Source: Streptomyces sp. NBC_00236 (GTDB taxonomy: Bacteria > Actinomycetota > Actinomycetes > Streptomycetales > Streptomycetaceae). Taken from it: 64,000 bases of DNA. The DNA lies in contig NZ_CP108100.1 in NCBI RefSeq assembly GCF_036195045.1, positions 1,116,001 through 1,180,000 of the forward strand. Reading direction: 5' to 3'. The translations under genes were made by a program, and so were the position numbers. Under the pieces are notes generated by a model. It was not told where the DNA came from, did no database searches, and saw only the letters and a list, made by a program, of their open reading frames with translations. Positions within the stretch are counted from its first letter, which is position 1; each line of letters begins with the position of its first letter. Shown in pieces: positions 1 to 8,449 of this stretch.

Positions 1-730
1 GGCGGACCTGGAGGCCCTCGCCCCGAAGCTGAAGAAGAAGGGCTACTACGCCACCAGCTACAGCGGCGACACCCAGCAGACGCTGAACATGACGTTCTAC
101 CCGCTGCTGTGGCAGGCGGGCGGCGACGTCTTCTCCGAGGACGGCAAGAACGTCACCTTCAACGACGCGGCCGGCGTCAAGGCGCTGACGTACCTGAAGA
201 AGCTGGTCGACGGCGGCTACACCGACAAGGACCTGGTCACGACCACGCCCAAGCTGGAGCAGACGCCGACCGCCAAGGGCAAGGTCGCCTGCACCTGGCA
301 GAACACCACGGCGGATGTCGAGCCGTTCTGGGGCAAGGAGAACATCGTCGTCCAGCCACCGCTGAAGGAGACCGCCTCGGTCGGCTACGGCACCGTGGGC
401 GCGCTCTCGATGCTCAAGGGCGCCGACAAGAAGAACACCGGGGACTGGCTGAACTTCGTCGCCGAGTCCAAGAACGCGGCCGGCCTCCAGAAGGCCGCGG
501 GCTACTTCCCGGCCCGTGAGTCCGGCGGCGATCTGTACCCCGGCGACGCGCTCCAGACCGCCGTGGGCGCCACGCTGCCGAGCATGGACGTCGGCCCGCT
601 GCAGGACAAGGCCCGAGAGGTCCAGGGCATTCTCGCGCCGGAGATCCAGGCGGCACTGCTCGGCAAGAAGAGCCCGCAGGACGCACTGGACGCCGCGCAG
701 AAGGCGGCGCAGGCGATGCTCGGCCGCTGA
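1..730 (+). CDS. Sugar ABC transporter substrate-binding protein (5' end outside window)
   Basis: The reading frame is open from base 2 and ends at TGA 728-730, giving 242 visible residues. This is the C-terminal part of an extracellular solute-binding protein of the MalE/type 1 sugar-binding class. Visible family traits are the LLWQAGGDVF segment followed by AAGVKALTYLKKL (typical of the second lobe), a W-rich ligand face and a lysine/alanine-rich final helix. The signal peptide and lipobox would lie upstream of the window. It is followed after a 94 bp gap by two permease genes on the same strand, so it should deliver a sugar or sugar-acid derivative to that importer. No ATPase gene is present. 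In streptomycetes such importers usually borrow the shared ATPase MsiK, which is inference here. The substrate is unknown. Confidence 0.9.
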   Translation, partial: ADLEALAPKLKKKGYYATSYSGDTQQTLNMTFYPLLWQAGGDVFSEDGKNVTFNDAAGVKALTYLKKLVDGGYTDKDLVTTTPKLEQTPTAKGKVACTWQNTTADVEPFWGKENIVVQPPLKETASVGYGTVGALSMLKGADKKNTGDWLNFVAESKNAAGLQKAAGYFPARESGGDLYPGDALQTAVGATLPSMDVGPLQDKAREVQGILAPEIQAALLGKKSPQDALDAAQKAAQAMLGR

Positions 731-824
731 TCCACGGTCGCGGGGCCGGCCTCCGGCCCCGCGACCCCACGGGGGCACCTCGCCCCCGACCCCCGCAATT
801 CCCCCGTACCGCAAGGAGATCCCC

Positions 825-1730
825 GTGGCAGTCGTCGCGGAACCCACCCGCCGGGGCCGTCGCAGCGGGCCGCAGGCGCGCCGCGAGGCCCGGATCGGCC
901 TGCTCTTCGTCCTTCCGTGTTTCCTGCTGTTCCTCGCCTTCCGGTTCGGTCCGGGCGTCGCCGGTGTGCTGATGAGCTTCACCGACTACTCCCTCACCGG
1001 CGGCGGCAGCTTCATCGGGCTCGACAACTTCACCCGTCTGTGGGCCGATCCACTGTTCTGGCAGGCCCTGAAGGTCACCGTCCTCTACACCGTGCTCGCG
1101 GTGCCGGGCACGCTCGCCGCCTCGGTGTGCCTGGCGCTGATCACCCGCCGCGCGTTCCGCGGCGCCAAGTTCTTCCGTTCGGTGTTCTTCCTGCCGGTCG
1201 TCACCTCACTGGTGCTGGCCGCGACCGTCTTCGTCTGGATCTTCTCGACCGGCGGCCCCTGGTCCACTCTGATGGGCTGGTTCGGCATGTCCGAGGGCTC
1301 CTGGCTCTCCGACGACGTGCTGGTGCTGCCGGCGCTCGCCATCGTCGGCGTCTGGTCCCGCTTCGGGTACGGGATGCTCATCCTGCTCGCCCGGATGCAG
1401 GACATCCCGCGCGAGCTGGAGGAGGCCGCCCTCACCGACGGGGCCGGGCCCTGGCAGCGGTTCCGGTACATCGTGCTTCCGCAGCTCAAGCCCGCCCTGT
1501 TCTTCCTCGCGGTGATCGAGACGACGGCCTCGTTCCAGGTCTTCGACGCCGTCTACACGATGACGGGCGGCGGCCCCGCCAACGCCAGTTACACGCTCGT
1601 CTTCCAGCTCTACGACGCGGGCTTCAAGTACTTCGACCTGGGTTACGCCTCCGCCATCGGGGTCGCGCTCTTCGTGCTGACCGTGGTGGTCGCGGTGATC
1701 CAGCGGCTCGTGATCGGGAAGGACCAGTGA
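825..1730 (+). CDS. Carbohydrate ABC transporter permease, MalF class
   Basis: A 301-residue integral membrane permease. I chose GTG 825 because AAGGAG lies at 813-818; frame-open sequence further upstream lacks a ribosome site and overlaps the binding-protein gene. After a basic cytoplasmic N-terminus (RRGRRSGPQARREAR) there are about six hydrophobic segments, beginning with LLFVLPCFLLFLAFRFG. The conserved cytoplasmic EAA loop, which docks onto the ATPase, is visible as EEAALTDGAGPW followed by RFRYIVLPQLKP. It is the first of two permeases; the next gene starts 2 bp after its stop, so they are translationally coupled. It should form a heterodimeric channel with the 1733-2680 product for sugar import. 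Confidence 0.92.
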   Translation: MAVVAEPTRRGRRSGPQARREARIGLLFVLPCFLLFLAFRFGPGVAGVLMSFTDYSLTGGGSFIGLDNFTRLWADPLFWQALKVTVLYTVLAVPGTLAASVCLALITRRAFRGAKFFRSVFFLPVVTSLVLAATVFVWIFSTGGPWSTLMGWFGMSEGSWLSDDVLVLPALAIVGVWSRFGYGMLILLARMQDIPRELEEAALTDGAGPWQRFRYIVLPQLKPALFFLAVIETTASFQVFDAVYTMTGGGPANASYTLVFQLYDAGFKYFDLGYASAIGVALFVLTVVVAVIQRLVIGKDQ

Positions 1731-1732
1731 CC

Positions 1733-2680
1733 ATGACCGCAGCACCCACGGAGACGAAGATCCCGCCGGCGGGCCGGCCCTCCGCACCGCCGGACCGGGC
1801 CGCGCGCCGGGCCGAACGCAGGCTCCGCAAGCTCTCCGAGCAGGACACCGTCCCGTACGGCATGCGCCCCACCCGCACCGGCCGCATCGCGCGCGGCGTG
1901 CTGCTGACGGTGGCCGCGCTCGTGACGGTCTTCCCGTTCTACGCGATGGTCGTGCTCTCCCTGAAGCCGTCCGCGGCGGTCGACTTCCCCGGAAGTCTGC
2001 TGCCGTGGCCGCTGACCGGCGAGGCGTACGACACCGTCATGGGCGCCCAGGACGTGCCGCGCTGGCTGCTGAACACCCTGGTCTACTCGGTCGTCTCGGT
2101 CGTCGGCGTGCTGCTGCTCGCCTCGCTGGCCGGGTACGCCTTCGCCAAGAAGCGCTTCCCGGGCCGGGAGACGATGTTCTGGTCGTTCCTGTCGATGGTG
2201 ATGGTCCCGTACCACGTCACGATGATCCCGACCTTCGCGATGATCGCGAAAATGGGCGGCGTCGACACGTACTGGGGACTCATCGTCCCGACGCTGGCCA
2301 ACGCCCAGGCGGTGTTCCTGATGCGGCAGTTCATCCAGGGGCTGCCGGACGAGCTCTTCGAGGCGGCCCGGCTCGACGGCTGCGGCGAATGGCAGATCTT
2401 CTACCGGATCGTGCTGCCGCTGCTGAAGCCGATCCTCGCCACGCTCGGTGTCTTCGTCTTCCTGTGGCACTGGAACGACTTCCTGTGGCCGCTGGTCATC
2501 GGCCAGTCCACCGACATGCGCACCCTGACCGTCGGCATCGCCTCGCTCCAGCAGCAGAACGTGCCGCTCAACGTCGTGCTCTCCGGCTCCGTCATCGCGT
2601 TCGTGCCCATCTTCGCCGCGTACATGGTGGGCCAGCGCTACTTCACCGAGGGCGTCACCGCGTCCGGAATCAAGGGATAG
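1733..2680 (+). CDS. Carbohydrate ABC transporter permease, MalG class
   Basis: A 315-residue inner-membrane permease starting at ATG 1733, 2 bp after the stop of the first permease. The N-terminal ~60 residues are charged and proline-rich (cytoplasmic). Membrane segments then start with GVLLTVAALVTVFPFYAMVV. The MalG-type EAA motif is seen as FEAARLDGCGEWQIFYRIVLP in the C-terminal half. The protein ends GVTASGIKG; the ...GxxxGxxKG end is common in this class. It completes the importer encoded by the three leading genes. The following oxidoreductase gene begins 6 bp after the stop, which puts transport and catabolism in one transcription unit. Confidence 0.92.
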   Translation: MTAAPTETKIPPAGRPSAPPDRAARRAERRLRKLSEQDTVPYGMRPTRTGRIARGVLLTVAALVTVFPFYAMVVLSLKPSAAVDFPGSLLPWPLTGEAYDTVMGAQDVPRWLLNTLVYSVVSVVGVLLLASLAGYAFAKKRFPGRETMFWSFLSMVMVPYHVTMIPTFAMIAKMGGVDTYWGLIVPTLANAQAVFLMRQFIQGLPDELFEAARLDGCGEWQIFYRIVLPLLKPILATLGVFVFLWHWNDFLWPLVIGQSTDMRTLTVGIASLQQQNVPLNVVLSGSVIAFVPIFAAYMVGQRYFTEGVTASGIKG

Positions 2681-2686
2681 CCACAC

Positions 2687-3715
2687 ATGTTCACCGATGA
2701 GGCCGCACTCGAAGAGCGGCTCGCCACCCCCTCCCCCGCGCTCGTCGCCGATCTCGGCCGCCTCGACGGCGATCTGCTGGTGCTCGGCGCCGGCGGCAAG
2801 ATGGGCCCCAGCCTGTGCCGGCTGGCGCGCCGGGCGCTGGACGCCGCGGGCCGCGCGGACGTGACCGTGTACGCGGTCTCCCGCTGGTCCGACAAGTCCG
2901 CCGCCGAGGAGCTGGAGGCGGCCGGGGTCCGTACCGTCGCCTTCGACCTGATGGACCCGGCCGCCGACCTGGCCGGACTGCCCGAGGCCGGGAACGTCGT
3001 CTTCATGGTCGGCGCCAAGTTCGGTTCCGCCGGGGCTCCTTCGCACGCCTGGGCGGTCAACGCCGCGATGCCGGACCGGGTGGCCCGGCGCTGGGCGGGC
3101 GCGCGGATCGCCGCGTTCTCCACCGGCAACGTCTATCCGCTGGTGCCCGTCTCCTCCGGCGGCTGCACCGAGACCGACCCGGTCGGCCCGGTCGGCGAGT
3201 ACGCCATGTCATGCCTGGGCCGGGAGCGGATCTTCGCCCACGCGGCGCTGACCCGTGGCACCAAGGTCGCCAACATCCGCCTCAACTACGCCGTGGACCT
3301 GCGCTACGGCGTCCTCGCCGACATCGCGTACCGCGTACAGGCGGGCGAGCCGGTCGACGTGACGACCGGTCACGCCAACGTGGTCTGGCAGGGGTACGCC
3401 AACGAGGTCGCCCTGCGTTCGCTGCTGCACGCCACCGACGGTGAGGCGTTCACCCTCAACCTCACCGGCCCCGAGACCGCGTCGGTGCGCCGGATCGCCC
3501 AGTGGTTCGGCGAGGAGTTCGGCAAGGAGCCGGTCCTCGCCGGCCAGGAGGCGCCCACCGCGCTGCTCTCCGACGCGAGCCGCTGCCACGCCCTGTTCGG
3601 CTACCCGGACGTCGCGCTGCGCACCCTCGTCGAATGGCAGGCCGACTGGCTGCGCCGCGGGCTGCCCCTGTCGGGCAAGCCCACCAAGTTCCAGGTACGT
3701 GACGGAAGGTTCTGA
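2687..3715 (+). CDS. NAD-dependent epimerase/dehydratase-like (extended SDR) protein
   Basis: A 342-residue soluble protein with a Rossmann start (LLVLGAGGKMGPS, residues ~28-40) and the extended-SDR strand ending in Ser-Thr (AFSTGNVYPLVP). It therefore resembles nucleotide-sugar epimerases and aldonate dehydrogenases. The expected catalytic YxxxK reads YAMSC (in GEYAMSCLGRERIF): the tyrosine is present but the lysine is replaced by Cys. Either catalysis differs or another lysine substitutes. The gene is sandwiched between the permeases (6 bp gap) and a DapA-family gene (8 bp gap), so a role in oxidising or isomerising the imported sugar is likely. The exact reaction is not identifiable. Confidence 0.8.
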   Translation: MFTDEAALEERLATPSPALVADLGRLDGDLLVLGAGGKMGPSLCRLARRALDAAGRADVTVYAVSRWSDKSAAEELEAAGVRTVAFDLMDPAADLAGLPEAGNVVFMVGAKFGSAGAPSHAWAVNAAMPDRVARRWAGARIAAFSTGNVYPLVPVSSGGCTETDPVGPVGEYAMSCLGRERIFAHAALTRGTKVANIRLNYAVDLRYGVLADIAYRVQAGEPVDVTTGHANVVWQGYANEVALRSLLHATDGEAFTLNLTGPETASVRRIAQWFGEEFGKEPVLAGQEAPTALLSDASRCHALFGYPDVALRTLVEWQADWLRRGLPLSGKPTKFQVRDGRF

Positions 3716-3723
3716 TCCACTCC

Positions 3724-4779
3724 ATGTCCACTCCCTCCCTCCTGTCCACGCCCGCGCTGGAGCTGCTCGCCCGCGGCGCGGCGATCCCCGCCCATCCGCT
3801 CGCGCTGCACGAGGACGGCACGTTCGACGAGCGCCGGCAGCGCGCCCTGACCCGGTACTACCTCGCCTCGGGCGCGGGCGGCGCCGCGGTCGCCGTGCAC
3901 ACCACCCAGTTCGAGATCCGCGAGCGTGAGGTGGGCCTCTTCCGTCCCGTGCTGGAGCTCGCCGCCGAGACGATCGACGCCGAGGCCGGCCGGCCGTTCG
4001 TGAAGGTCGCCGGTGCCTGCGGGTACACCGCCCAGGCCGTCGCCGAGGCCGAGACGGCCGCCGAGCTCGGCTACGACGCGGTGCTGCTCAGCCCGGCCGT
4101 TCCCGGCGCCGACGAGAAGGGGCTGCTGGAGCGGGCGCGCGCGGTCGGCGAAGTGCTGCCGGTGATCGGCTTCTACCTCCAGGAGGCCGTCGGCGGCCGG
4201 TACCTGTCCCCCGCCTTCTGGTCCGCGTTCACCGACCTGCCGCACACCGTCGCCGTGAAGATCGCCCCGTTCGACCGCTACCGCACCGCCGATGTCGTAC
4301 GGGCGGTGGCCGCCGCGGACCGGGCCGACGAGGTCGCCCTGTACACCGGCAACGACGACGACATCATCGGCGATCTGCTCACCCCCTACGAGACGGCCGC
4401 CGGCACCCCGCGCTGGTTCGCCGGCGGGCTGCTCGGCCAGTGGGCGGTCTGGACGGGCTCCGCGGTGACACTGCTCGACGACGTCCGCCGGGCCCGCTCC
4501 GGGGACCACGCGGCGATGGTCCGCTGCCTGGCCCGCCGCTCCGAGCTGACCGATGCCAACAGCGCGGTCTTCGACGTACGGGGCGCCTTCCGCGGCTGCA
4601 TCGCCGGGGTCCACGAAGTGCTGCGCCGCCAGGGGCTGCTGGCGAACATCCGCTGCCTGGACCCGGCCGAGACGCTCTCCCCCGGACAGGCCGACGAGAT
4701 CACCCGGGTGGCCGCGGCCTACCCTTGGCTGACCGATGACGCCTTCGTTGCGGAGCACCTCGATGCCTGGCTCTCCTGA
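3724..4779 (+). CDS. Dihydrodipicolinate synthase/aldolase family protein (DapA superfamily)
   Basis: A 351-residue TIM-barrel protein of the class I DapA/N-acetylneuraminate lyase superfamily. The probable Schiff-base lysine is K179, at the end of strand 6 (HTVAVKIAPF), and the partner tyrosine lies in VIGFYLQEA. It is longer than typical DapA (~290-300 residues). The usual GTTGE carboxylate-binding loop is absent, with VHTTQFEIRERE in its place, so it is not the lysine-biosynthetic enzyme. Such divergent members are 2-keto-3-deoxy-sugar-acid aldolases or dehydratases. With an importer upstream and a hydroxyacid dehydrogenase and FAH-family gene downstream, cleavage or dehydration of a sugar acid is the reasonable inference. 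Confidence 0.82.
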   Translation: MSTPSLLSTPALELLARGAAIPAHPLALHEDGTFDERRQRALTRYYLASGAGGAAVAVHTTQFEIREREVGLFRPVLELAAETIDAEAGRPFVKVAGACGYTAQAVAEAETAAELGYDAVLLSPAVPGADEKGLLERARAVGEVLPVIGFYLQEAVGGRYLSPAFWSAFTDLPHTVAVKIAPFDRYRTADVVRAVAAADRADEVALYTGNDDDIIGDLLTPYETAAGTPRWFAGGLLGQWAVWTGSAVTLLDDVRRARSGDHAAMVRCLARRSELTDANSAVFDVRGAFRGCIAGVHEVLRRQGLLANIRCLDPAETLSPGQADEITRVAAAYPWLTDDAFVAEHLDAWLS

Positions 4780-5788
4780 ACCCGCCGACCGCCCCGCACG
4801 GGTCGTCGTCGCCGTACCGCCGGGCCTGCGCGCCCAGTTCTTCACCGCCGAGGTGTGGCAGGAACTGGAGCGGGCGGCCGAACTCATCGTGCTCGACGAC
4901 CACTCCGACCGGGCGGCGGTCGCCGCCGCGCTGCCCGGCGCCCGTGCGCTGATCACCTCATGGCGGGCCCCCAAGGTGGACGCCGGCCTGCTGGCGCACG
5001 CGGACCGTCTGGAGCTGGTGGCGCACACCGGTTCGGCGGTCGCGCCCTATGTCACCGAGGACGTGTTCCGGCGCTCCATCCTGGTCACCCAGGCCGGCGA
5101 CGAGATGGCCCGCCCGGTCGCCGAGGTGGCGCTCGCCTTCACGCTGTCGCTGCTCCACCGCATCCAGCGCTTCGACCACGCGCTGCGCGGCGGGCTGGAG
5201 TGGGCGGCGGCGAGCGAGGCCCCGCCGCGCCACGAGATCCACGGCAGCGACATCGGCGTGATCGGCGCCTCCCGCACCGGTCGCGCCTACATCCGGCTGG
5301 TGCGGGCGATGGGGGCGCGGGTGAGCGTCACCGACCCATTCCTTTCGGAGGCCGAGGCCCGGGCCATCGGCGTGACGTCCGTACCGCTGGAGACGCTGCT
5401 CTCCCGCAGCCGGATCGTGGCCGTGCACGCCCCGGTCACCGAGGAGACCCACCACATGCTGGGTGCGGCCCAGTTGGCACTGATGCCGGACGGGGCGGGC
5501 CTCGTGAACACCGCCCGGTCGTGGCTGGTCGACCAGGACGCGCTCCTCGCCGAACTGACCACGGGCCGGCTCGACGCGGCGATCGACGTCTTCGACGACG
5601 AGCCGCTGCCCGCCGGGCACCCCTTCCGCGCGCTGCCGAACGTGCTGCTCACCCCGCACCAGGCGGCGGGCAGTGTCGAGTGCCGGCAGCGGCTGGGCAC
5701 CAGCGCCGTCAACGAGGTGCTGCGGCTGCTGGCCGGGCGTCCCCCGGTCCACGCGGTCACCGCCGACGCGCTCACCCGCCTGCACTGA
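4763..5788 (+). CDS. D-isomer-specific 2-hydroxyacid dehydrogenase family protein
   Basis: A 341-residue NAD(P)-dependent oxidoreductase. ATG 4763 is chosen because GGAG sits at 4752-4755 with 7 bp spacing; the in-frame ATG at 4736 has no ribosome site. The gene overlaps the DapA-like gene by 17 bp. The dinucleotide fold starts at [18 protein letters not shown] (Ser replaces the middle Gly). The catalytic triad of the family is visible: Arg in VNTARSWLVD, Glu in DVFDDEPLP and His in LLTPHQAAGS. Activity on a 2-keto or 2-hydroxy acid is therefore well supported by family knowledge. The likely partner substrate is a keto acid or hydroxyacid formed by the neighbouring aldolase or FAH enzyme. Confidence 0.88.
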   Translation: MPGSPEPADRPARVVVAVPPGLRAQFFTAEVWQELERAAELIVLDDHSDRAAVAAALPGARALITSWRAPKVDAGLLAHADRLELVAHTGSAVAPYVTEDVFRRSILVTQAGDEMARPVAEVALAFTLSLLHRIQRFDHALRGGLEWAAASEAPPRHEIHGSDIGVIGASRTGRAYIRLVRAMGARVSVTDPFLSEAEARAIGVTSVPLETLLSRSRIVAVHAPVTEETHHMLGAAQLALMPDGAGLVNTARSWLVDQDALLAELTTGRLDAAIDVFDDEPLPAGHPFRALPNVLLTPHQAAGSVECRQRLGTSAVNEVLRLLAGRPPVHAVTADALTRLH

Positions 5789-5828
5789 CCCTCCCCCACC
5801 CCCGTACCCGTCAGGAGATCTCACCGCC

Positions 5829-6677
5829 ATGCGACTGATGCGCATCGGCGAGCCGGGCCATGAGCGCCCGGTCGCCGTCTGCCCCGAGGGCCGCCACTAC
5901 GACCTGTCCGGCATCACGGACGACATCGACGGCGCCTTCCTTGCCGCGCTGGCCGACAACCCGCATCTGATCCCGGCCGAGCCGAAGCTCCCCGAGACCG
6001 ACATCACCGGGCAGCGCGTCGGCGCCCCGGTGGCCCGGCCGTCCGCGCTCCTGTGCATCGGGCAGAACTACGCGGCCCATGCCGCCGAGTCCGGATCCGA
6101 ACCGCCGGAGCAGCCGATCCTCTTCTACAAGTCGCCGAACACGGTGGTCGGCCCGTACGACGACGTCCTCATCCCGCGCGGTTCGAAGAAGACCGACTGG
6201 GAGGTGGAGCTGGCCGTGGTGATCGGCCGCCGCGCCTCCTATCTGGACTCCCCCGCCGACGCCGCCGCCCATATCGCGGGCTACGCGGTCAGCAACGACG
6301 TCTCCGAGCGCGCCTTCCAGCTGGAGGAGTCGGGCGGCCAGTGGTCCAAGGGCAAGAGCTGCGCGACGTTCAACCCGCTGGGCCCGGTCCTGGTCACGGC
6401 CGACGAGGTGGGCGATCCGCAGCAGTTGCGGCTGCGCAGCTTCGTCAACGGCGAGCCCCGGCAGGACTCCTCCACCGCGGACATGATCTTCGGCGTGGCG
6501 CATCTGGTGCACCACTTGTCGCAGTACCTGGTGCTGGAGCCCGGTGACATCATCAACACCGGTACGCCGCAGGGCGTCGCCCTGTCCGGCCGCTTCCCGT
6601 ACCTGGCCGAGGGCGATGTGATGGAGATCGAGATCTCGGGCCTGGGCCGGCAGCGCAGCGTCTGCCGGCCCGCGTAG
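5829..6677 (+). CDS. Fumarylacetoacetate hydrolase family protein
   Basis: A 282-residue FAH-fold enzyme starting at ATG 5829, with AGGAG at 5813-5817. The characteristic core is present: CIGQNYAAHAAE, FYKSPNTVVGPYD, the metal-binding DWEVELAVVIG (two Glu) with the Asp in SNDVSER, and the loop GTPQGVAL. The family hydrolyses or decarboxylates 2,4-diketo acids. In oxidative deoxy-sugar pathways it splits 2,4-diketo-3-deoxyaldonates into pyruvate and a hydroxyacid. Last gene of the sugar cluster, it faces the convergent davB gene across only 19 bp. The combination with a 2-hydroxyacid dehydrogenase next door fits such a diketo-acid route, but that is inference. Confidence 0.88.
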   Translation: MRLMRIGEPGHERPVAVCPEGRHYDLSGITDDIDGAFLAALADNPHLIPAEPKLPETDITGQRVGAPVARPSALLCIGQNYAAHAAESGSEPPEQPILFYKSPNTVVGPYDDVLIPRGSKKTDWEVELAVVIGRRASYLDSPADAAAHIAGYAVSNDVSERAFQLEESGGQWSKGKSCATFNPLGPVLVTADEVGDPQQLRLRSFVNGEPRQDSSTADMIFGVAHLVHHLSQYLVLEPGDIINTGTPQGVALSGRFPYLAEGDVMEIEISGLGRQRSVCRPA

Positions 6678-6696
6678 CCGGGGGCCGTAACCGGCC

Positions 6697-8397
6697 TCAG
6701 TCCTCCGGGAGTTCGACCGGGGCGATCTCGTCGAAGAGGTCGCCGGGGCCGGGGTTGGTGGCATCGGTGGCACCGCCGAACTGGGTCATCACGCCCCAGA
6801 CCGCGTTCAGCGCGGTCTGTACGGCGCCCTCGGCCCAGCCGGCCGTCCAGGAGATGTCGTCGCCCGCCAGGAACAGGCCCCGCTTGTCGGCGGGCAGCCG
6901 GTCCTGCATGAAGTGGGTGAACAGCCGCCGCTGGTAGCGGTAGTGGCCGGGCAGGTTGGCCTTGAACGCGCCCATGAAGTACGGCTCGTTCTCCCAGGAC
7001 ACCGTGACCGGGTTGCCGGTGATGTGCTTGCGGATGTCCACGTTCGGATAGATCTCGCCGAGCGACTTCAGCATGACGTCCATGCGTTCGGTCGCGGACA
7101 GCGGCAGCCACTTCAGGCTGTCGTCGCACCAGGTGTACGAGAGGCAGATGCTGGCGGGCCGGTCCGGGCCGTCGTCCAGGAGGTACGTGCCCCGTGTCAT
7201 CCGGTCGGTCAGCGTCATCGACATGGCGTCGCGCCCGGTGGTCTCGTCCTTGTCCAGCCAGAACGGCCGGTCGACGGGGACGAACAGCTTGGACGACTCC
7301 ATGTAGTGGGTGCGCTCCATCGCCGTCCAGTGGTCGATCGGGAAGAGCGCGTCGTCGCAGGCGATCTTGGAGAGCAGCAGCCAGGACTGGCCGGTGAAGA
7401 CGGCTGCCCGGAAGGTGCGGATGTCGCCGGAGGCGTCGGTGACCGTGATCCGGTTGCCGGCCGTGCGGTGCAGCCGGGTCACGGCGCCGCGCGGCTCGCC
7501 GCCGTGCAGCGAGGCGAGCGAGGTGCCCAGCGGCCAGTGGACGATCTTCTGCGGTTCGCGTTCCCACAGGCGCAGCGGGAGCTGCTGGCTGCCGCCGACG
7601 ATGGAACGGTGGTGGTCGTCCGCCTCGGTGTAGACGACGCGGAGGATCTCCAGGATGGAGTTGGGGAAGTCGGTGTCCCAGCCGCCGGTGCCGAAGCCGA
7701 CCTGACCGAAGATCTCGCGGTGGCGGAAGGACTTGAAGGCCTCGGAGTCGCAGAGGAAGCCGTAGAAGGTCTGGTTGTCGAGCTTCTCGACGAGCCGGGC
7801 CCAGATCTCCCGGATGCGCGGCACGTCGCGCTCGCGCATCGCCCGGTTCATGTCGGAGAAGTCGGCGCCCTCCTCCAGGCAGGCGTTCCAGGCGTCCATC
7901 ACGTCGCGGTAGACCTGCGGGAGGTCGTCGATGGTCCGGGCGTAGTGCGACTCGCCCTTCAGGTCGACGACGGTCGAGGGGGTGACCGGCGAGAGCGGGT
8001 TGGGGAACGGCTTCGTCTCCAGGCCGACCAGGTCGATGTAGTGCTGGAGGGCCGTCGAGGACGGCGGGAAGCGCATCGCGCCCATCTCGGCGGTCAGCGG
8101 TTCGCCGTCCGTGGTACAGCCGTCGAACTCGACGGTGCGCAGCCGGCCGCCGATGCGGTCCGCCTCGTAGACGACGGGCTTGAGCCCCATCTTCATCAGC
8201 TCGAAGGCGGTGACGATGCCGGAGAGCCCGCCGCCGATGACGGCCACCTCGCTGCCGTGCTCGGTCGCCGGTATCTGCCCGAGTCCCGCGGGGTGTGCGA
8301 GGAAGTCGTCGTACGCGTAGGGGAAGTCCGGCCCGAACATGGTGATCGGCGGGGCTGCGTCGGTGTGCGGGACGGCCGGGGGCACCGTGGACGTCAT
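6697..8397 (-). CDS. davB: Flavin amine oxidase family, probable L-lysine 2-monooxygenase
   Basis: A 566-residue FAD enzyme of the tryptophan/lysine 2-monooxygenase group. The ADP-binding motif is VAVIGGGLSGIVTAFELMK, followed by VVYEADRIGGRLRT. From memory the whole chain closely follows Pseudomonas putida DavB: the start (ITMFGPDFPYAYDD), AEMGAMRFPPSSTALQHY, FGQVGFGTGGWDTDFPNS, and the end (LFLAGDDISWTAGWAEGAVQ, then NPGPGDLFDEI). DavB oxidatively decarboxylates L-lysine to 5-aminovaleramide. The gene upstream encodes a nitrilase-superfamily amidase resembling DavA, with a 52 bp gap on the same strand, which supports the pathway assignment. Related monooxygenases act on Trp, Phe or Arg, so the substrate needs assay. 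A davT/davD pair for 5-aminovalerate is not in the window. Confidence 0.8.
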   Translation of the reverse strand: MTSTVPPAVPHTDAAPPITMFGPDFPYAYDDFLAHPAGLGQIPATEHGSEVAVIGGGLSGIVTAFELMKMGLKPVVYEADRIGGRLRTVEFDGCTTDGEPLTAEMGAMRFPPSSTALQHYIDLVGLETKPFPNPLSPVTPSTVVDLKGESHYARTIDDLPQVYRDVMDAWNACLEEGADFSDMNRAMRERDVPRIREIWARLVEKLDNQTFYGFLCDSEAFKSFRHREIFGQVGFGTGGWDTDFPNSILEILRVVYTEADDHHRSIVGGSQQLPLRLWEREPQKIVHWPLGTSLASLHGGEPRGAVTRLHRTAGNRITVTDASGDIRTFRAAVFTGQSWLLLSKIACDDALFPIDHWTAMERTHYMESSKLFVPVDRPFWLDKDETTGRDAMSMTLTDRMTRGTYLLDDGPDRPASICLSYTWCDDSLKWLPLSATERMDVMLKSLGEIYPNVDIRKHITGNPVTVSWENEPYFMGAFKANLPGHYRYQRRLFTHFMQDRLPADKRGLFLAGDDISWTAGWAEGAVQTALNAVWGVMTQFGGATDATNPGPGDLFDEIAPVELPED

Positions 8398-8449
8398 GGG
8401 GTACGGACTCCTTGCGGGGAACAGGTGGGTGAGGGCGGGGCGGCGTGTC

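Noticed and set aside
4736..4762. Earlier ATG start for the 2-hydroxyacid dehydrogenase
   Set aside because: No ribosome site and a longer overlap with the DapA-like gene; ATG 4763 has GGAG at good spacing.
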